Of a stretch of 64,000 nucleotides of DNA, positions 19,514-30,507 are shown piece by piece. Source of the stretch: Sugiyamaella lignohabitans (taxonomy: Eukaryota; Ascomycota; Dipodascomycetes; Dipodascales; Trichomonascaceae); contig NC_031672.1 of NCBI RefSeq assembly GCF_001640025.1, positions 62,001 to 126,000 of the forward strand, written 5' to 3'. The notes beneath the pieces are model-generated. The model worked only from the letters and a program-made list of their open reading frames with translations. It made no database searches and had not been told where the DNA came from. The stretch's first letter is position 1. Every line of letters begins with the position of its first letter. The translations under genes were made by a program, and so were the position numbers.

Positions 19514-20848
19514 TCACCTAACATGATGAGTTCCAAACAGTAAATCAACAATAAGGATAAATGGTATACAAATTACTCGGACAACAGCAAAGATGGCTTC
19601 TATGAGCAAGACCAAATAATACATGAACCAGAGAATAAAAAACAATGCAACATAAATAGCGGGAGTTCTCAGATAATAGAATTCAGAGGCCGAAATCTGA
19701 TTGATAATGTCGACAATAAATAACAGGGGAGCAAACCGACTCATAATCTCAAGAATATAATCACCAACCACAGTAAAGGAAATTTCATAATTAGGCTCCA
19801 TGGGTGCGGGTTGCTTCAGGCTACTTTTAAGAACTTGGCCATTGGGAAGAACAGTACCCCTCTGTCGTTGAGAGGCGCCAGAAGACCAATCTCTAAATAA
19901 ATTGAAACCAGAATTAACAATCGACTTCCACTTGACTCCGTTGCTTGCAACTTGGGGTTTAGGAAATCGCACTGAAGGAGAACCAGTACCAGCAGGATAC
20001 TCCTCGGTAAACCGACTATCATTAGGATCAACCCATACTTCCTTCTGTTTCTTAGGTGGTTTAGGAGCAAATACACCAGGAGCAGGCCCAGCTGCACCAG
20101 TATCTCTGAAAATTACATTACCATAATCAGGAGTAGGTAGCACAACAGGCTGTGGAGCAGCAGTGAAGTTGGGATTCTCACTCATAAGCTTACCGACCAA
20201 GTCAGTTGGGTACTCGGGGGTTTTGGAACGGGCAAAAGTACGGACAAAAAAGGCGGGCTTGAAATTACTACCAGACCCCGAACGGGCTCGCTGTCCCGAC
20301 GAGTTTGAATTATTAGCAACTCCTTGGGCCGTAGCAAGCTCAGTACTGGTTAACTTAGGAGAACCAGAGTTGGAACCAGACGACGTACGACGAGTTCGAT
20401 TAGCCAAAGGTACAGCGTTGCTGATATAGTCACGTTTGCTGCTCTTAGATTTGGTTCTCGATCTGGACGATTGGTCTGGAATAGCTTCAGAGGGGGATAC
20501 CACAAAGTTTGGCTTGACCGATTGAGGGCCATCCATTGCCGAGGAAGACCCAGAGCTAGTACTCCGAGTGGCATTAGAACTGAGAAACTCACCCATAAAC
20601 CTATCATAAGTAGAAGCAGACACCGGATCAGGATCCGAAGCAGCACCTCTAATACGAGGACTATAGTCCAAACGTGTGCCATAGTCCAAATCATCATTCA
20701 AATCAGTGCCAGCAGGCACGAGCCTTGGTGAAGCATAGGGGGACAAAGACTTTTTCTTTATCCTTGGAGAACCAGAGTGTGTATTTAGTGAAGAAGTAGG
20801 ACCATAACCGTAAGAAACGACATCATCGTGGAAAGTTGGAGAGGGCAT
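19514..20848 (-). CDS. Unrecognised Ser/Pro-rich protein with C-terminal membrane segments
   Basis: I do not recognise this 444-residue protein. Residues 1 to about 355 are hydrophilic, rich in Ser, Pro, Arg and Lys, and contain SPR-type repeats (SPRIKKKSLSPYASPRLVP, YSPRIRG), which look like a disordered, phosphorylatable cytosolic tail. Residues about 365-440 hold three hydrophobic stretches: ILEIMSRFAPLLFIVDII, IYVALFFILWFMYYLVLLIE and VVRVICIPFILIVDLLFG. The short tail is GTHHVR. It may be a tail-anchored or hairpin-type membrane protein of the endomembrane system; function is not inferred. Base composition and codon use look ordinary. The upstream region is unusually long and nearly free of sense-strand ATGs. 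Confidence 0.8.
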   Translation of the reverse strand: MPSPTFHDDVVSYGYGPTSSLNTHSGSPRIKKKSLSPYASPRLVPAGTDLNDDLDYGTRLDYSPRIRGAASDPDPVSASTYDRFMGEFLSSNATRSTSSGSSSAMDGPQSVKPNFVVSPSEAIPDQSSRSRTKSKSSKRDYISNAVPLANRTRRTSSGSNSGSPKLTSTELATAQGVANNSNSSGQRARSGSGSNFKPAFFVRTFARSKTPEYPTDLVGKLMSENPNFTAAPQPVVLPTPDYGNVIFRDTGAAGPAPGVFAPKPPKKQKEVWVDPNDSRFTEEYPAGTGSPSVRFPKPQVASNGVKWKSIVNSGFNLFRDWSSGASQRQRGTVLPNGQVLKSSLKQPAPMEPNYEISFTVVGDYILEIMSRFAPLLFIVDIINQISASEFYYLRTPAIYVALFFILWFMYYLVLLIEAIFAVVRVICIPFILIVDLLFGTHHVR

Positions 20849-22100
20849 AGCTGTATGCTATATAAAGTTGAATCCCAGCAGAGGTTTAGCTTGACGAAAA
20901 TCAGATCAATCAGAGATAGGAGAGCAGCTGGAATTAGATATTAAAGCTGTAGTATATGGGGCGTGTGCGAGTTACACTCGAGTTGTAGCAGCAATAAGCA
21001 ATAGTGGTAATAATCACCAGAAGGTTGTTGAATAAGAAGTACTATTAGCTGGATCAATGAATCAATGAATCAGTAGTCAATAGCAGTATCCTAGTAGTCA
21101 CTGTATAAGAACAACAGAATAACAGAATAGACCAATAATTAAAGCACAAGTCAGAAAACAGTATCACAAATAAAAATAATCACAATTGGAAAAAGATTTG
21201 GTTGTCAATATTGATCTATGACATAAATCAAACAAGAGCAAAACAACCAGACTTTATAGTGACAAACTTAATTGACCAAAACTATCGGGATCCGAGCGCC
21301 ACGAGGAAATAGGGAGCAAAAGTATGTTGATGACTCCTCAGCTGGGTGTGCAGCAGCCAAGTAGGCTTGACGTTATGGTATTGTGTAAGATGCTGTTGGT
21401 GGAGGTGGTGCTGCTAGGTAGACCCTGTGATACAGTGATACAGCAATGGCAGATATTATTGTTTTGATAAGACAGTAAAGCTTAAATCACCCACCACTCA
21501 GATCTTGTTGGATACTTGCGTGCTCCGATAACACCGAGTCGGGATCAGAAACAGCCAATGTGATGGCTTAGAAGGGGCTCAGCTCGTTGTTAATTGGATG
21601 ACTTATTAGTGTCGTAAAGTGATGTGAGTAGTTAGTTACAAGTGTAGTTTGGTGGTCAGTCGTATTAGTAGTAGCACCTGTAAAAATCGAAGTTTATTAT
21701 TAACTTGTATTTTCTTTTATGTCTCTCTCATACATGCATGCTTTATGTACAAACCAGTTCTGGTAAAGCACAATAAGCGGTAAGCACGGTTAGAGGCGGC
21801 GGCAAGCAGCTCATAGACTATAAGCAAATTGATATAATTATAAGAGAAAAACAAAAAAAAAAAAAGCAGATATAATAATCAAGGCATATATGATAAACGA
21901 TAATAATAGAATGGCAAATTACATCAGCTGGCCCATAGAATTGCCCCAACGCTGTATAATAGAATATACCAGATCATTCCGGAACTTACCAGAAACAAAC
22001 TGAACAACAAACACACACAGATAGGCACGTCAGTTGCGCATTCACTGCCAATCCGAAGAGATTGACCAGTGGTGGTGTTTAGTTTCTCTGTTTCCGTGAT

Positions 22101-22385
22101 GTCTGTATCTGGGTTTCTGTATCTGGCACTGGGTTTCTGTATCTGTGGTTATGTACCTGGGGTTCTGTGCCTGGGTTTCTGAATCTGGATTTCTGAATTT
22201 GGGTTTCTGTGTCCGGACTTCCGGTGACGGAGGCCCTTAACTGTTCCGTAACTGTGTTCTGTATTCTAACTATGTTCTGTAACTGTGAACTTCTCTAACT
22301 ATATTCTGTAACTATGTCTCTCACCCTAGTCTCTAACTGTGGTCCCTAACTACTCCCCCTGTTACTGCATGTACTATGTTGTTTC
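22101..22385. repeat. Two adjacent degenerate short-repeat arrays
   Basis: Bases 22101-22216 repeat a unit close to TCTGGGTTTCTGTA with point changes. Bases about 22238-22385 repeat a unit close to TAACTRTGTTCTG with growing divergence. Neither keeps a coding frame. Confidence 0.7.
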
Positions 22386-22765
22386 TGAATGTCTGGCGGG
22401 TTTCATCACGTCACTGGCTTGGCCTGCTTGTTTCTGGTAATTGTGCCCAATATTTTCTTGACGGCATTCCAATTACAGCACCCCTTTTCTAATACCCATT
22501 CAGTATGTAGCTAATTTTCTTTTTGTTTCCCTTTTAGTTCCTATTACAAAACCATTGCTGGTAAAGAGGTATATACTAGCAAAGAGCCCAAAGAGCGCAA
22601 AGAGCAAAGGGGAAAACTAAGGGCAATGCGCAATCACAACAGCGATCATAGCGCAACTCCAAACGGGCCGGCAATCCACCAGTACCGACAAAGTAGTCGG
22701 GGCTGCATATCGAATTGCTTCGTAATCTGTAGTAGGTGGCCACGTATGGAATAGTGGCCATCCCA

Positions 22766-22855
22766 GGTGTTTAACCAGGTGCCTAACCGGGTGGGTTCCT
22801 AACCGGGCGAACCCCCCAATCTGCTGGCCGGCTGCTAGCCAGGCTGCTAGCTAGA
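22766..22855. repeat. Degenerate repeats of CCTAACCGGG and GCTGCTAGC type
   Basis: Four variants of a (C/T)(C/T)TAACC(A/G)GG unit are followed by GCTGGCC, GCTGCTAGCC and GCTGCTAGCTAG variants. The block looks like a short minisatellite. Confidence 0.55.
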
Positions 22856-23122
22856 TACGTCAGCAGCGACAATGGCCTTGTTTCAATAGGTGCTTAAAGC
22901 AGGGGCAATCAGCGTGTGACACCTGCAGTCCAATCCACGGTGCAAGCAACGGTGTCCAGGCCGATCCCTGCCTATACCGAAGGCGTTTTGTTACTATGTT
23001 TACTGGTTTTACTTGTTTCGGTAATCGACCCCGGACTAGGAAGCTCTCTCGAGAACCGACGGTCTACGGGCCAACGTACACGGAACAGCAGTAGCAACCC
23101 GGGTGAGTGAGCGGGCGGGGTC

Positions 23123-23318
23123 GGGGGGTTGTGCCTCCGGCGGCTGGGGCGCTGCCCCAGACCCCGTTGTGCTCGCTTCGCGAGCGGCGTATGGCGGTTA
23201 GCATCGCTCGGAATGAAGTTAATATAATAATATCGCCGGTGGGGATCCCCACACTGTTTGCGAAGCGACCACAACGGGGTCTGGGGCAGCGCCCCAGCCG
23301 CCGGAGGCACAACCCCCC
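23123..23318. repeat. GC-palindrome family copy E (49-bp perfect arms)
   Basis: Left arm 23123-23171 and its exact reverse complement at 23270-23318 start GGGGGGTTGTGCCTCCGGCG and contain CTGGGGC-GCT-GCCCCAG. The match extends outside the usual TGCCTCC end. The inner 98 bp is unique and contains a short GTGGGGATCCCCAC palindrome at 23239-23252. It is the most symmetric copy in the window. Confidence 0.95.
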
Positions 23319-24881
23319 GTCCCGTCGATAACCGCACGAGGCACATTGTGAGATACGAGGACGACCCGGGTCAAGCTTGGAGTCAGTGCCAAACATACCC
23401 TTCTCTATTGGACTTGGCGCATGCGCTGAACCATGTGCAGCTCATGTGCTTCTCTGCAGTCATGTATATGTAGGGTCAAAACCTTAATTGAGGCGGTGGC
23501 CGAATCCCATATTCAATTGTGTCCCATATTTATGACTCTGCAGTAGTAAGGACCCTTTCTGTGGTCTTTGTATCAACGGTTTAGAGTTGTTGGCTTGTCA
23601 CAATGCAACCGTGTTTCAGACGACGGTTTTCTTTATTCGACATCCTTGACTTCCTTGACACAAGCTAGCACTGGCGCATGACGTAATTGAAGCCCGCTGG
23701 CTGCTGCTGTCTGTCATGGTGTGGGATATGTAGTAATCGCATGAGCGTATCTAATTATGAACATGTCGATGTAATACGCCACCACACTGGTGGCATAACG
23801 AGTCATTCTAGCGATTTTTTGGTTAGAATGGCCGCGGCACACGCTTTTCGGCCAGTTATACAAATGGCTGTCTGATACCGCTGATAGCATCATTCACTGC
23901 CCGAAGTCATTTGATACCATGCTATCCAGTTTCAGATGACCGCCATTCTCTTAGGATATTATTTGGGACTTCAATGTCGTTGCGCCATCTCTTGCCTTTT
24001 AGTAACATCCGATAAGTCCGAACTACACACCACCGATAGTTCTTCAAGTAGATTGGTAGATAGATAACAGCTCGATGAGCCCGATCCGTAGGTTATCCGT
24101 AGGAACAATCGGTCCAATTGAGAGAAGTAGTGGTCATGTCATTTTTAAGATCGATCCGTGATAATATTATTTGGAAATATGCTAGAGTATGCTGAAATAC
24201 GCAGGGAGCTGGTGGAATATGACCTAGCTGTACTGCCTCGCTGCAATACTGAAACTTGGTTGGTACCGCCGAGTACATGACTACATGACCGCTGCCAGTT
24301 GCTTATAAGAGAAATCATGCAAGGAACTGATGCACACCCCACCTGGTAGCATTATATGCACAGTACATCATGTTTCATGCGAGCTTATCTGACCCCCAGC
24401 TGCGGAAAAGAAATTTAACTTACCTAGCCGTTATCCCATATGCATAATGACTGAACTATCAAGTTATAGTCAGTCGGACCATTTTCATAGATGACACCTC
24501 GTTCCACACGGTGTGAATGAAACAGCCAATGGCTTTCAGAACAATGGTCTGTTAGAGTTTTTGGCCCTGATCCAACTCTAACCAGTAGAAGCATTAGCTG
24601 AATGAAACAGAAACGCCCTGCTGCTCACTGTCATTTGGAAGTGTTGCTACCTGTCGTTGTTTCATCTATGTCATTGTGCTTCCAACGTTAGCCCTGGCCC
24701 AATTGTCTATCGCGACTAAGGTTAAGCTTTGGCTCGGCACTCAGCTTTGTGTACCGCTGTTTCAGCCTACACTCACTTTCTGTTCTGGGCATTAATTTAA
24801 ACTTCACAACGACCCGTTGCCGAGGAACACAGCTGATATCTGCAGACACACTTTGAAACAAGTGTCGACTCGAGTGCCATG

Positions 24882-24994
24882 CTGCCAGGGCTCTGCCCCA
24901 GACCCCGTAGCTCCTGTAGTCTCGTCGCGTAACGACTCGAGCGCAGCGAGAGGAGCTGCGGGGTCTGGGGCGGAGCCCCAGCCGCCGGAGGCAG
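24882..24994. repeat. GC-palindrome family copy F
   Basis: The left arm is shortened (CTGCCAGGGCTCTGCCCCAG). The right arm is complete: ACTCGAGCGCAGCGAGAGGA, then GGGGTCTGGGGC-GGA-GCCCCAGCC and GCCGGAGGCAG. It ends about 60 bp from the FDH1 stop codon. Confidence 0.92.
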
Positions 24995-25055
24995 GTGCCA
25001 GGAGAGGTGTTAATTGGTGTATATTGTGGTATATGTCTATCGTAGGTGAGTGAGC

Positions 25056-26211
25056 TTATTTGAGCTTCTTGTCATCGCCGTAAGAACGGGTTCCGTAGTG
25101 GCCATCAATGACAATGACATCTTCGGGACGGTAGTCGAACTTGCCGGAGAGGTACGATTGCAAGATGTTCTTGGTTCCGAGAGCGTATCTTGCCTGAGCA
25201 TCCAGCGAGGTGCCGCTGATGTGTGGAGTCATGGCGTTACCTGCTCCGTACTTGTTGAACATGCTTCGGAAAGGGTGGTCAGCAGGTGCAGCTAAGTGTT
25301 GTTAGTAATTGGATGTGGAATAGGATGAACAGTCAAGGAATTTGTTAATACTTACGTTGAGGGAATGAGGTGTCACCACCATAGCCTCTTAATTGACCAG
25401 ATCTAAGAGCGTCAGCAACGTCTTGGGCGACGACAATGGCTCCTCTGGCGGTGTTAACCAACCATGCACCTTTCTTCATCTTTGAGATCAATTCCTTGTT
25501 GAAGAGGCCCTTGGTGCTCTCGTGGAGTGGACAGTTGATGGTTACAACATCACACTGAGCTAACATGTCTTCAAGCTTATCAACACGTCTGGCACCGATT
25601 TCCTTCTCAAGTTCTGGTGCTAATGGTTGATAATCGAAGTAGAGCATTTCCTTGGGGTTGAAAGGCTTGACTCTTTGAAGAACTCGGGTACCAATTCTTC
25701 CAACTCCGACGGTACCAATGACTTTACCTTCAAGATCATAAGAGTCTTTGGCAACTGCAGCGACATCCCAGCCACCACTGACATACTGCTCGTGAGCAGG
25801 GACAAAGTTTCTGACAAGTACCAACATGGTCATAAGAACATGTTCGGCAACGGATTGCACGTTGGATCCAGTAACTTCAAGAACGGCGATTTTTCGCTCA
25901 TTGGCAGCAGCCAGATCAACATGGTCAGAACCAATACCAGCTGTGATACAGATCTTGAGGTTCTTAGCCTTGTTGATGCGCTCTCTGGTAATGTAACCAG
26001 GGTGGAAAGGAGTGGTGATGACAATTTCAGCGTCAACAATGTGCTTGTCGAGTTCGGAATTCTCACCGTCCTTGTCAGCGGTAGTGACAAGTTCATGTCC
26101 TTGGGCCTCTAACCACTTACGAAGTCCAAGCTCATTTTCGGTACAACCGAGAAGCTTGGGTTCGTCTTGGGCGTGTTGACCAGCAGAGTATAAAACAAGC
26201 AAGACCTTCAT
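25056..26211 (-). CDS. FDH1: NAD-dependent formate dehydrogenase (2 exons)
   Basis: Exon 1 is 25356-26211 and exon 2 is 25056-25291, giving 363 residues. The enzyme oxidises formate to CO2 with NAD+. The D-2-hydroxyacid dehydrogenase fold shows [14 protein letters not shown], the NAD site [37 protein letters not shown] (catalytic Arg region) and [12 protein letters not shown] with the catalytic His. Splicing joins GGDTSFPQ to [12 protein letters not shown], restoring the FDH-type loop. The 64-nt intron starts GTAAGT and has a CTAAC branch. The C-terminus DDKKLK is not a clear peroxisomal PTS1. The gene is divergent from DSD1 with a 630-bp shared promoter. Confidence 0.95.
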
Positions 26212-26841
26212 TGTTGGAGTTGTTGAAAAGAATATGTTAATTCTTGAGAGAAGTGTGTTATAGCGTTGAGAAGATTGTTATTTGCACAAACGAATTTGTT
26301 AGTGATGATTCAAAATTTTAATTAGGAGACAAACAGTCTCCTTTTATAATATTGAAAGTGTACTCAATCTCACGAACCGGAGTTGGAATCCCTGTATTTA
26401 GACCAAATACCAATTTCTAGACCTCCGCTTCCAGCGGATTTCCGGGAACCGTTGCATTCTTAATTATTGAGCCTCTTCAAAATAACGGTCCGGCATTTCT
26501 TCCCCGCATATTACAGTACTGATCATCAGGCAGTACCCTGCATGTTCACGATGCCGCACATGAATTAGTGTCCGGAACTTTATTAGGCACATTTCCGGAA
26601 ATCAAACCAGCCAACCTGTGGGGCTCAAAAGCCCTTCCAAGTCGGAAACCTGGATATGTACACGGGTATCTGGAACGGCCGGGCTTCAGGAAATCCGTCT
26701 CTGCTTGGCCTATAGAAAGGCCTGGGTCTCGATTTTCGTGCGATATAGAACGGCAACAAATTAGCCGCTTAAGCGGTTGTTCCGACGGATATTGACCGCA
26801 CCAATGTCTGGACCCAACCCCACGAAACACTGTCTAAGGAA
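26212..26841. promoter_or_regulatory. FDH1-DSD1 divergent promoter with CCGG-type sites
   Basis: The 630-bp region between divergent starts carries many TCCGG/CCGGA words, including TCCGGAAC at 26571-26578 and the palindrome TTCCGGAA at 26593-26600. More CGG/CCG triplets lie at about 26380-26500 and 26640-26790. This density suits Zn2Cys6 regulators, but the factor is unknown. Confidence 0.5.
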
Positions 26842-28113
26842 ATGAGTAAACAGTTCAGGAATTTCTATCCTCAAGTGGATGTCGAAGCACTGAGGCAAGA
26901 ATACATTGGTAAAAATGTTCTTGATCTGCCTACTCCATCCTTCATAGTTAATAAAGATACAATTGAACGCAATTGTCTTCACATGATCCAGGGAGCTAAA
27001 AACATCAAAGCTAGCTTTCGACCCCATCTAAAGACACACAAGACACTAGAGATAACAAAGTTCCAACTTGGTGATTATTCTACTAAAGTAGTAGTGTCCA
27101 CTCTGAGAGAAGCATGGAGTTTAATTCCATTCTATGAGCAGGGCAGAGTACGAGATGTATTGTATGGACTTCCTATTGTCAAGTCCAAAATTCCGGAGCT
27201 GGATGATTTAAGTACATACGTAGACACATTGAGGATATTAGTTGATAATATTGATCAATTGAAATTACTGCAGGAATATGGAAGAGAGAAGCCGTGGCAT
27301 ATTATGATCAAAGTTGATATGGGCACCTCGCGAGCAGGATTGCACTACCAGTCTGAAGAATTTAAACAACTGGTTCAAGCTAGTGTTGATGAGCACTCTG
27401 ATGTGGTGACCCTAGATGGGTTCTATTGTCATGCCGGCCACTCTTATAGTTCTCATTCTTCAAAAGAAGCTGAAGATTATCTCTATGATGAGATTGTTGC
27501 TGGCAATGTTGCGGCTGGATATGCCAAATCTATTGTTCCAAGCGGAAAATATCTAGTCTCAGTTGGTAGTACTCCCACAGGACATGCTTCAGCAGAAATT
27601 GCTCTCACTAAGATTTTACCTGTCTCTGATAATATTGATGAGATCGAGTTGCATGCCGGTAACTACGCTCTTTGCGATTTACAACAGTGGGCGACCGGGT
27701 GTATTTCCGAGGATAATATAGCTTGTCGAGTATTGGTAGAAGTTGCTTCTACGTATCCTGGAAGAGGTAAATCGGAGCTCGGGGAAGTGCTAATTAATGC
27801 AGGAGTTATTGGATTAGCAAGAGAACCTGGTCAGCTCCCCGGTTTCGGACTCGTGTCCAGCAAACCATATGACAATTGGTATGTGGACAGAGTTAGTCAA
27901 GAGCATGGAATTCTTACTCCTTTTACGGAATCAACTGTAGCTAGTATTCCCAAACCTGAACAAATTGCAAAAGAATTTCCACCCCTAGGAACTAAACTAC
28001 TGGTCATTCCCCAGCATGCTTGTATTGCATCAAACTCTTACCAATGGTATTTTATTACCGACGACGAGGGTAAAATGGTTGTCGACGTGTGGGTTCCATG
28101 GAGGGGCTGGTAA
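26842..28113 (+). CDS. DSD1: D-serine dehydratase-type PLP enzyme
   Basis: The 423-residue fold-type III PLP enzyme resembles yeast Dsd1, which converts D-serine to pyruvate and ammonia. The N-terminal TIM-barrel block has LPTPSFIVNKDTIERNC and RPHLKTHKT, with the PLP lysine in that motif. These are followed by IKVDMGTSRAGLH, DGFYCHAGHSY and VGSTPTGHAS. The C-terminal VIPQHACIASN carries the His-x-Cys pair that binds zinc in Dsd1 enzymes. D-threonine aldolase is a related alternative, but the zinc motif and length favour Dsd1. The gene converges on TAF8 with only 68 bp between stops. Confidence 0.9.
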   Translation: MSKQFRNFYPQVDVEALRQEYIGKNVLDLPTPSFIVNKDTIERNCLHMIQGAKNIKASFRPHLKTHKTLEITKFQLGDYSTKVVVSTLREAWSLIPFYEQGRVRDVLYGLPIVKSKIPELDDLSTYVDTLRILVDNIDQLKLLQEYGREKPWHIMIKVDMGTSRAGLHYQSEEFKQLVQASVDEHSDVVTLDGFYCHAGHSYSSHSSKEAEDYLYDEIVAGNVAAGYAKSIVPSGKYLVSVGSTPTGHASAEIALTKILPVSDNIDEIELHAGNYALCDLQQWATGCISEDNIACRVLVEVASTYPGRGKSELGEVLINAGVIGLAREPGQLPGFGLVSSKPYDNWYVDRVSQEHGILTPFTESTVASIPKPEQIAKEFPPLGTKLLVIPQHACIASNSYQWYFITDDEGKMVVDVWVPWRGW

Positions 28114-28181
28114 AACCAGCAACAAAAGTTAGATAAAAATTTCATCAAATCGTATCTCATTAACTTGGGTAATATACATAA

Positions 28182-29798
28182 TTAAATATATCTATTGCTA
28201 TCCCACATTACTAGCTCCTGGTTAGGAATAGCACTGGTGCTTCGTTTGTTTCGCTTCGATACGGAAGCGAGAACCTTTCTAAGTTCATCGTCTAGCGTGG
28301 TTGACGACGTTGCTTTTGTGACTATGTCTCCATCAGATGGCAACGATTCCTCTTTTGGCAGAGTTTCCTGAATCGTTTCGCGAGAAGGATCATCTGGCAA
28401 ACGACGCTTTTTTGACTCCTCTTTCCGCTTCCTACGTTCAATGATCTTTAGGCGCTCACTGGCATATGAGAGCACATCTTTCTGTCCAGATTCAAGCGAA
28501 ATTAACTCAGAGGTTGTTACCTCGGGCCGTATTGTAGTTGTGGTCTTTTTGGAACCCAAGGTGATTTTAAGGGAAAATGACTTGGCAGGCTTTTGCACAA
28601 CAGGCTGAGCAGCCTCTTCAGTTTTCACATGACCATTAGCATCGGCAAAATGGACTGATTTGGCCACAGATGGGGAAGCTTCACTCTCCTCATTGTCTTG
28701 TGTAAGTTCTGAGACCGACTTTAAAGAGCCGTTTTCTTCGATCTTCACATCACCGTCTTCATCCTTCTCGTTAACCTGCGCGATATCCTTGTCCTCTTGC
28801 TTGACCGGCTCACCGCTTTCATGAGTTGAAATTTCCATTGCCTCATCCTCTTTCTTTAAACTAATATCAACAGTTTCTTTGTCAGTTTGGCTCAAATCCA
28901 AATCTTCGAAATCACCGTCTGTGTCTGAATCAGAATCACCTTGGCTATTCGACTCAGATGATTTCAATTCGGATCCTGCCAAAGAAATCGGCCCTTTATT
29001 GATTTCTCGCTTGTCTAGCTCATTTGCTATCTCTTCTTCGTCTTCTTCAATATGCACTATGCCATTATTGTTGTCAGGCTCTGTTCCTCCCACATTATCG
29101 ATTTCCATTCCTACTAGCCTTCTTAAAGCTGCTTCTGCCAATCGACCCTCTTCTACCAATTTTTCTCGAAGCTCTCTTGGTTCAGTAATGTTTCGGGAAT
29201 ACTGGGGTGTTGACATGAATGTATGGTCTGGAGGCAAAGGCGGCATCCACGAAGGAATATATGCTCCAGCCTTTTTCTTGGAAGGTACCAAATGCCTCAA
29301 ATCGGAAATGGGCGACTGAAAAAAAGCTTCTGCCTCCGGAACCAATTGCTCCGGCTCAGGGTCTAGTTTTAGATTATTAAATGCATCGATATAGCGGGAT
29401 TTCAATTGTCGCTCTCTTTCCAAGTCGGTTATCCGGATGCCAAAATGTTCCATAGTTAACTTTAAATCTGAAACTGATGGTTGTACTCTTCTTTGAATCT
29501 GACTAAATTTGAAAAGCTTTGAAAAAAGGTCATCCATATATTCTTCAGCGAGGAGAGATAAAAATTCAAACGCATGTGCATTGGTCGAAATACCACGAGA
29601 TGCTAATATAGAGGCCAGGGCCCTGCGGAAAATGGTTTCCAAAGTTCCGAAATATGTTGGTGCATGTTGTGGATTCACCTCTAATAAATATTTTTCACGT
29701 CGGCCCAAGCGTTTTGGTCCTGGAGAGGCCGATATTTTAGACTTAGCAGGGAGTTCACTTTTGACAGATGTTGGTTCCGCCTCACCCTCAGTATCTCC

Positions 29799-29837
<39 letters not shown>

Positions 29838-30092
29838 TTCTTCTTCTTCTTCTTCTTCAACTTCAATGCTGGTTCTGCTACTTGCCACAGAATTTTTTTT
29901 TTCATGAGTCTTGCCATTTGTGTGAGCATCCAAGCTTCTGTTCTCCTCATCTATATTGACTTTGCTTCCTTCCCTATTGCCGTTTACAATGGAATCATCT
30001 CTAGGGCTATCAGCTGGACTTTCTTTCAACTCTCCCTCTCCTTCATTATTAGATTCATGCTTCGGTAAATCCTTTTTGTCTAGTTCTGTCAT
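28182..30092 (-). CDS. TAF8: TFIID subunit TAF8
   Basis: The 636-residue protein starts at the ATG at 30092. The frame stays open upstream, but only through a TTG and hydrophobic residues with no ATG. An acidic N-terminal tail with Asp and Glu runs (about residues 75-105) is followed by a histone-fold domain at about 138-220 (HAPTYFGTLETIFRRALASI, then AFEFLSLLAEEYMDDLFSKL). The TAF8 C-terminal signature PSWMPPLPPDHTFMSTPQYS is at about 277-296. TAF8 pairs with TAF10 in TFIID. The long acidic, Lys-rich C-terminal half ends in a short basic region. Confidence 0.88.
29801..29859. repeat. Coding microsatellite (CAT)n/(CTT)n in TAF8
   Basis: About twelve CAT units are followed by about eight CTT units. 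On the coding strand they give a poly-Asp then precede a poly-Glu run. Length change here would stay in frame. Confidence 0.9.
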
Positions 30093-30507
30093 TTGAAATG
30101 AATCAGCTACTGAATATGTCGATACGTGGCTGTGCACAGTTCGACTTGAATAAATATGGAAACAAATAAATAACAGGGGCAAAAATATACTCAATCAATC
30201 TTCAAAGCACCACTAGAAATAAATCCCGTACGGTGCCCTATTCTACCTATTTATTGCGCCCTGATCTCAATAATGGTAGTACATCGCTAACTTTTCAATG
30301 AAACGCGACATCCACATTTGCGAACTCTCTGACAATCATGCGGCTCATGCGGCATCAAGCTCTCTCCTTATTTGTATGGATGGAACAGCTTATCCCTCAG
30401 TAATCCGTCTCTCTTTTATTTATTTTTACGTTTATTTTATATCTAAGGCAAATTCATCGTCTCATGATTGTAGACAATGGAGTTTCGAGCCAAAAGTTCT
30501 ATTTTAT
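30093..30507. promoter_or_regulatory. TAF8 promoter / DLD1 3' region
   Basis: The 415-bp gap lies between two minus-strand genes. I see no RNA gene, GC element or coding potential. Confidence 0.5.

Larger units (their letters stand above)
20849..25055. other. 4.2-kb intergenic region upstream of the unknown membrane-protein gene
   Basis: No gene was found. It holds an ATG-depleted probable leader on the minus strand (20849 to about 21730), degenerate short-repeat arrays (22101-22385 and 22766-22855), a large GC palindrome (23123-23318) and another GC element just downstream of FDH1 (24882-24994). Short open frames near 22916-23473 and 24817-25295 are read-through of these elements or shadows of FDH1. 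Confidence 0.6.

Noticed and set aside
22972..23473. Several overlapping open frames on both strands around the large palindrome
   Set aside because: They are read-through of the GC element (same Arg/Pro/Gly-rich text on both strands as expected from inverted arms). No conserved domain or consistent start is seen.
30093..30194. N-terminal hydrophobic extension of TAF8
   Set aside because: The extension starts at TTG; the first ATG is at 30092, and a signal-like segment makes no sense for a nuclear TFIID subunit.
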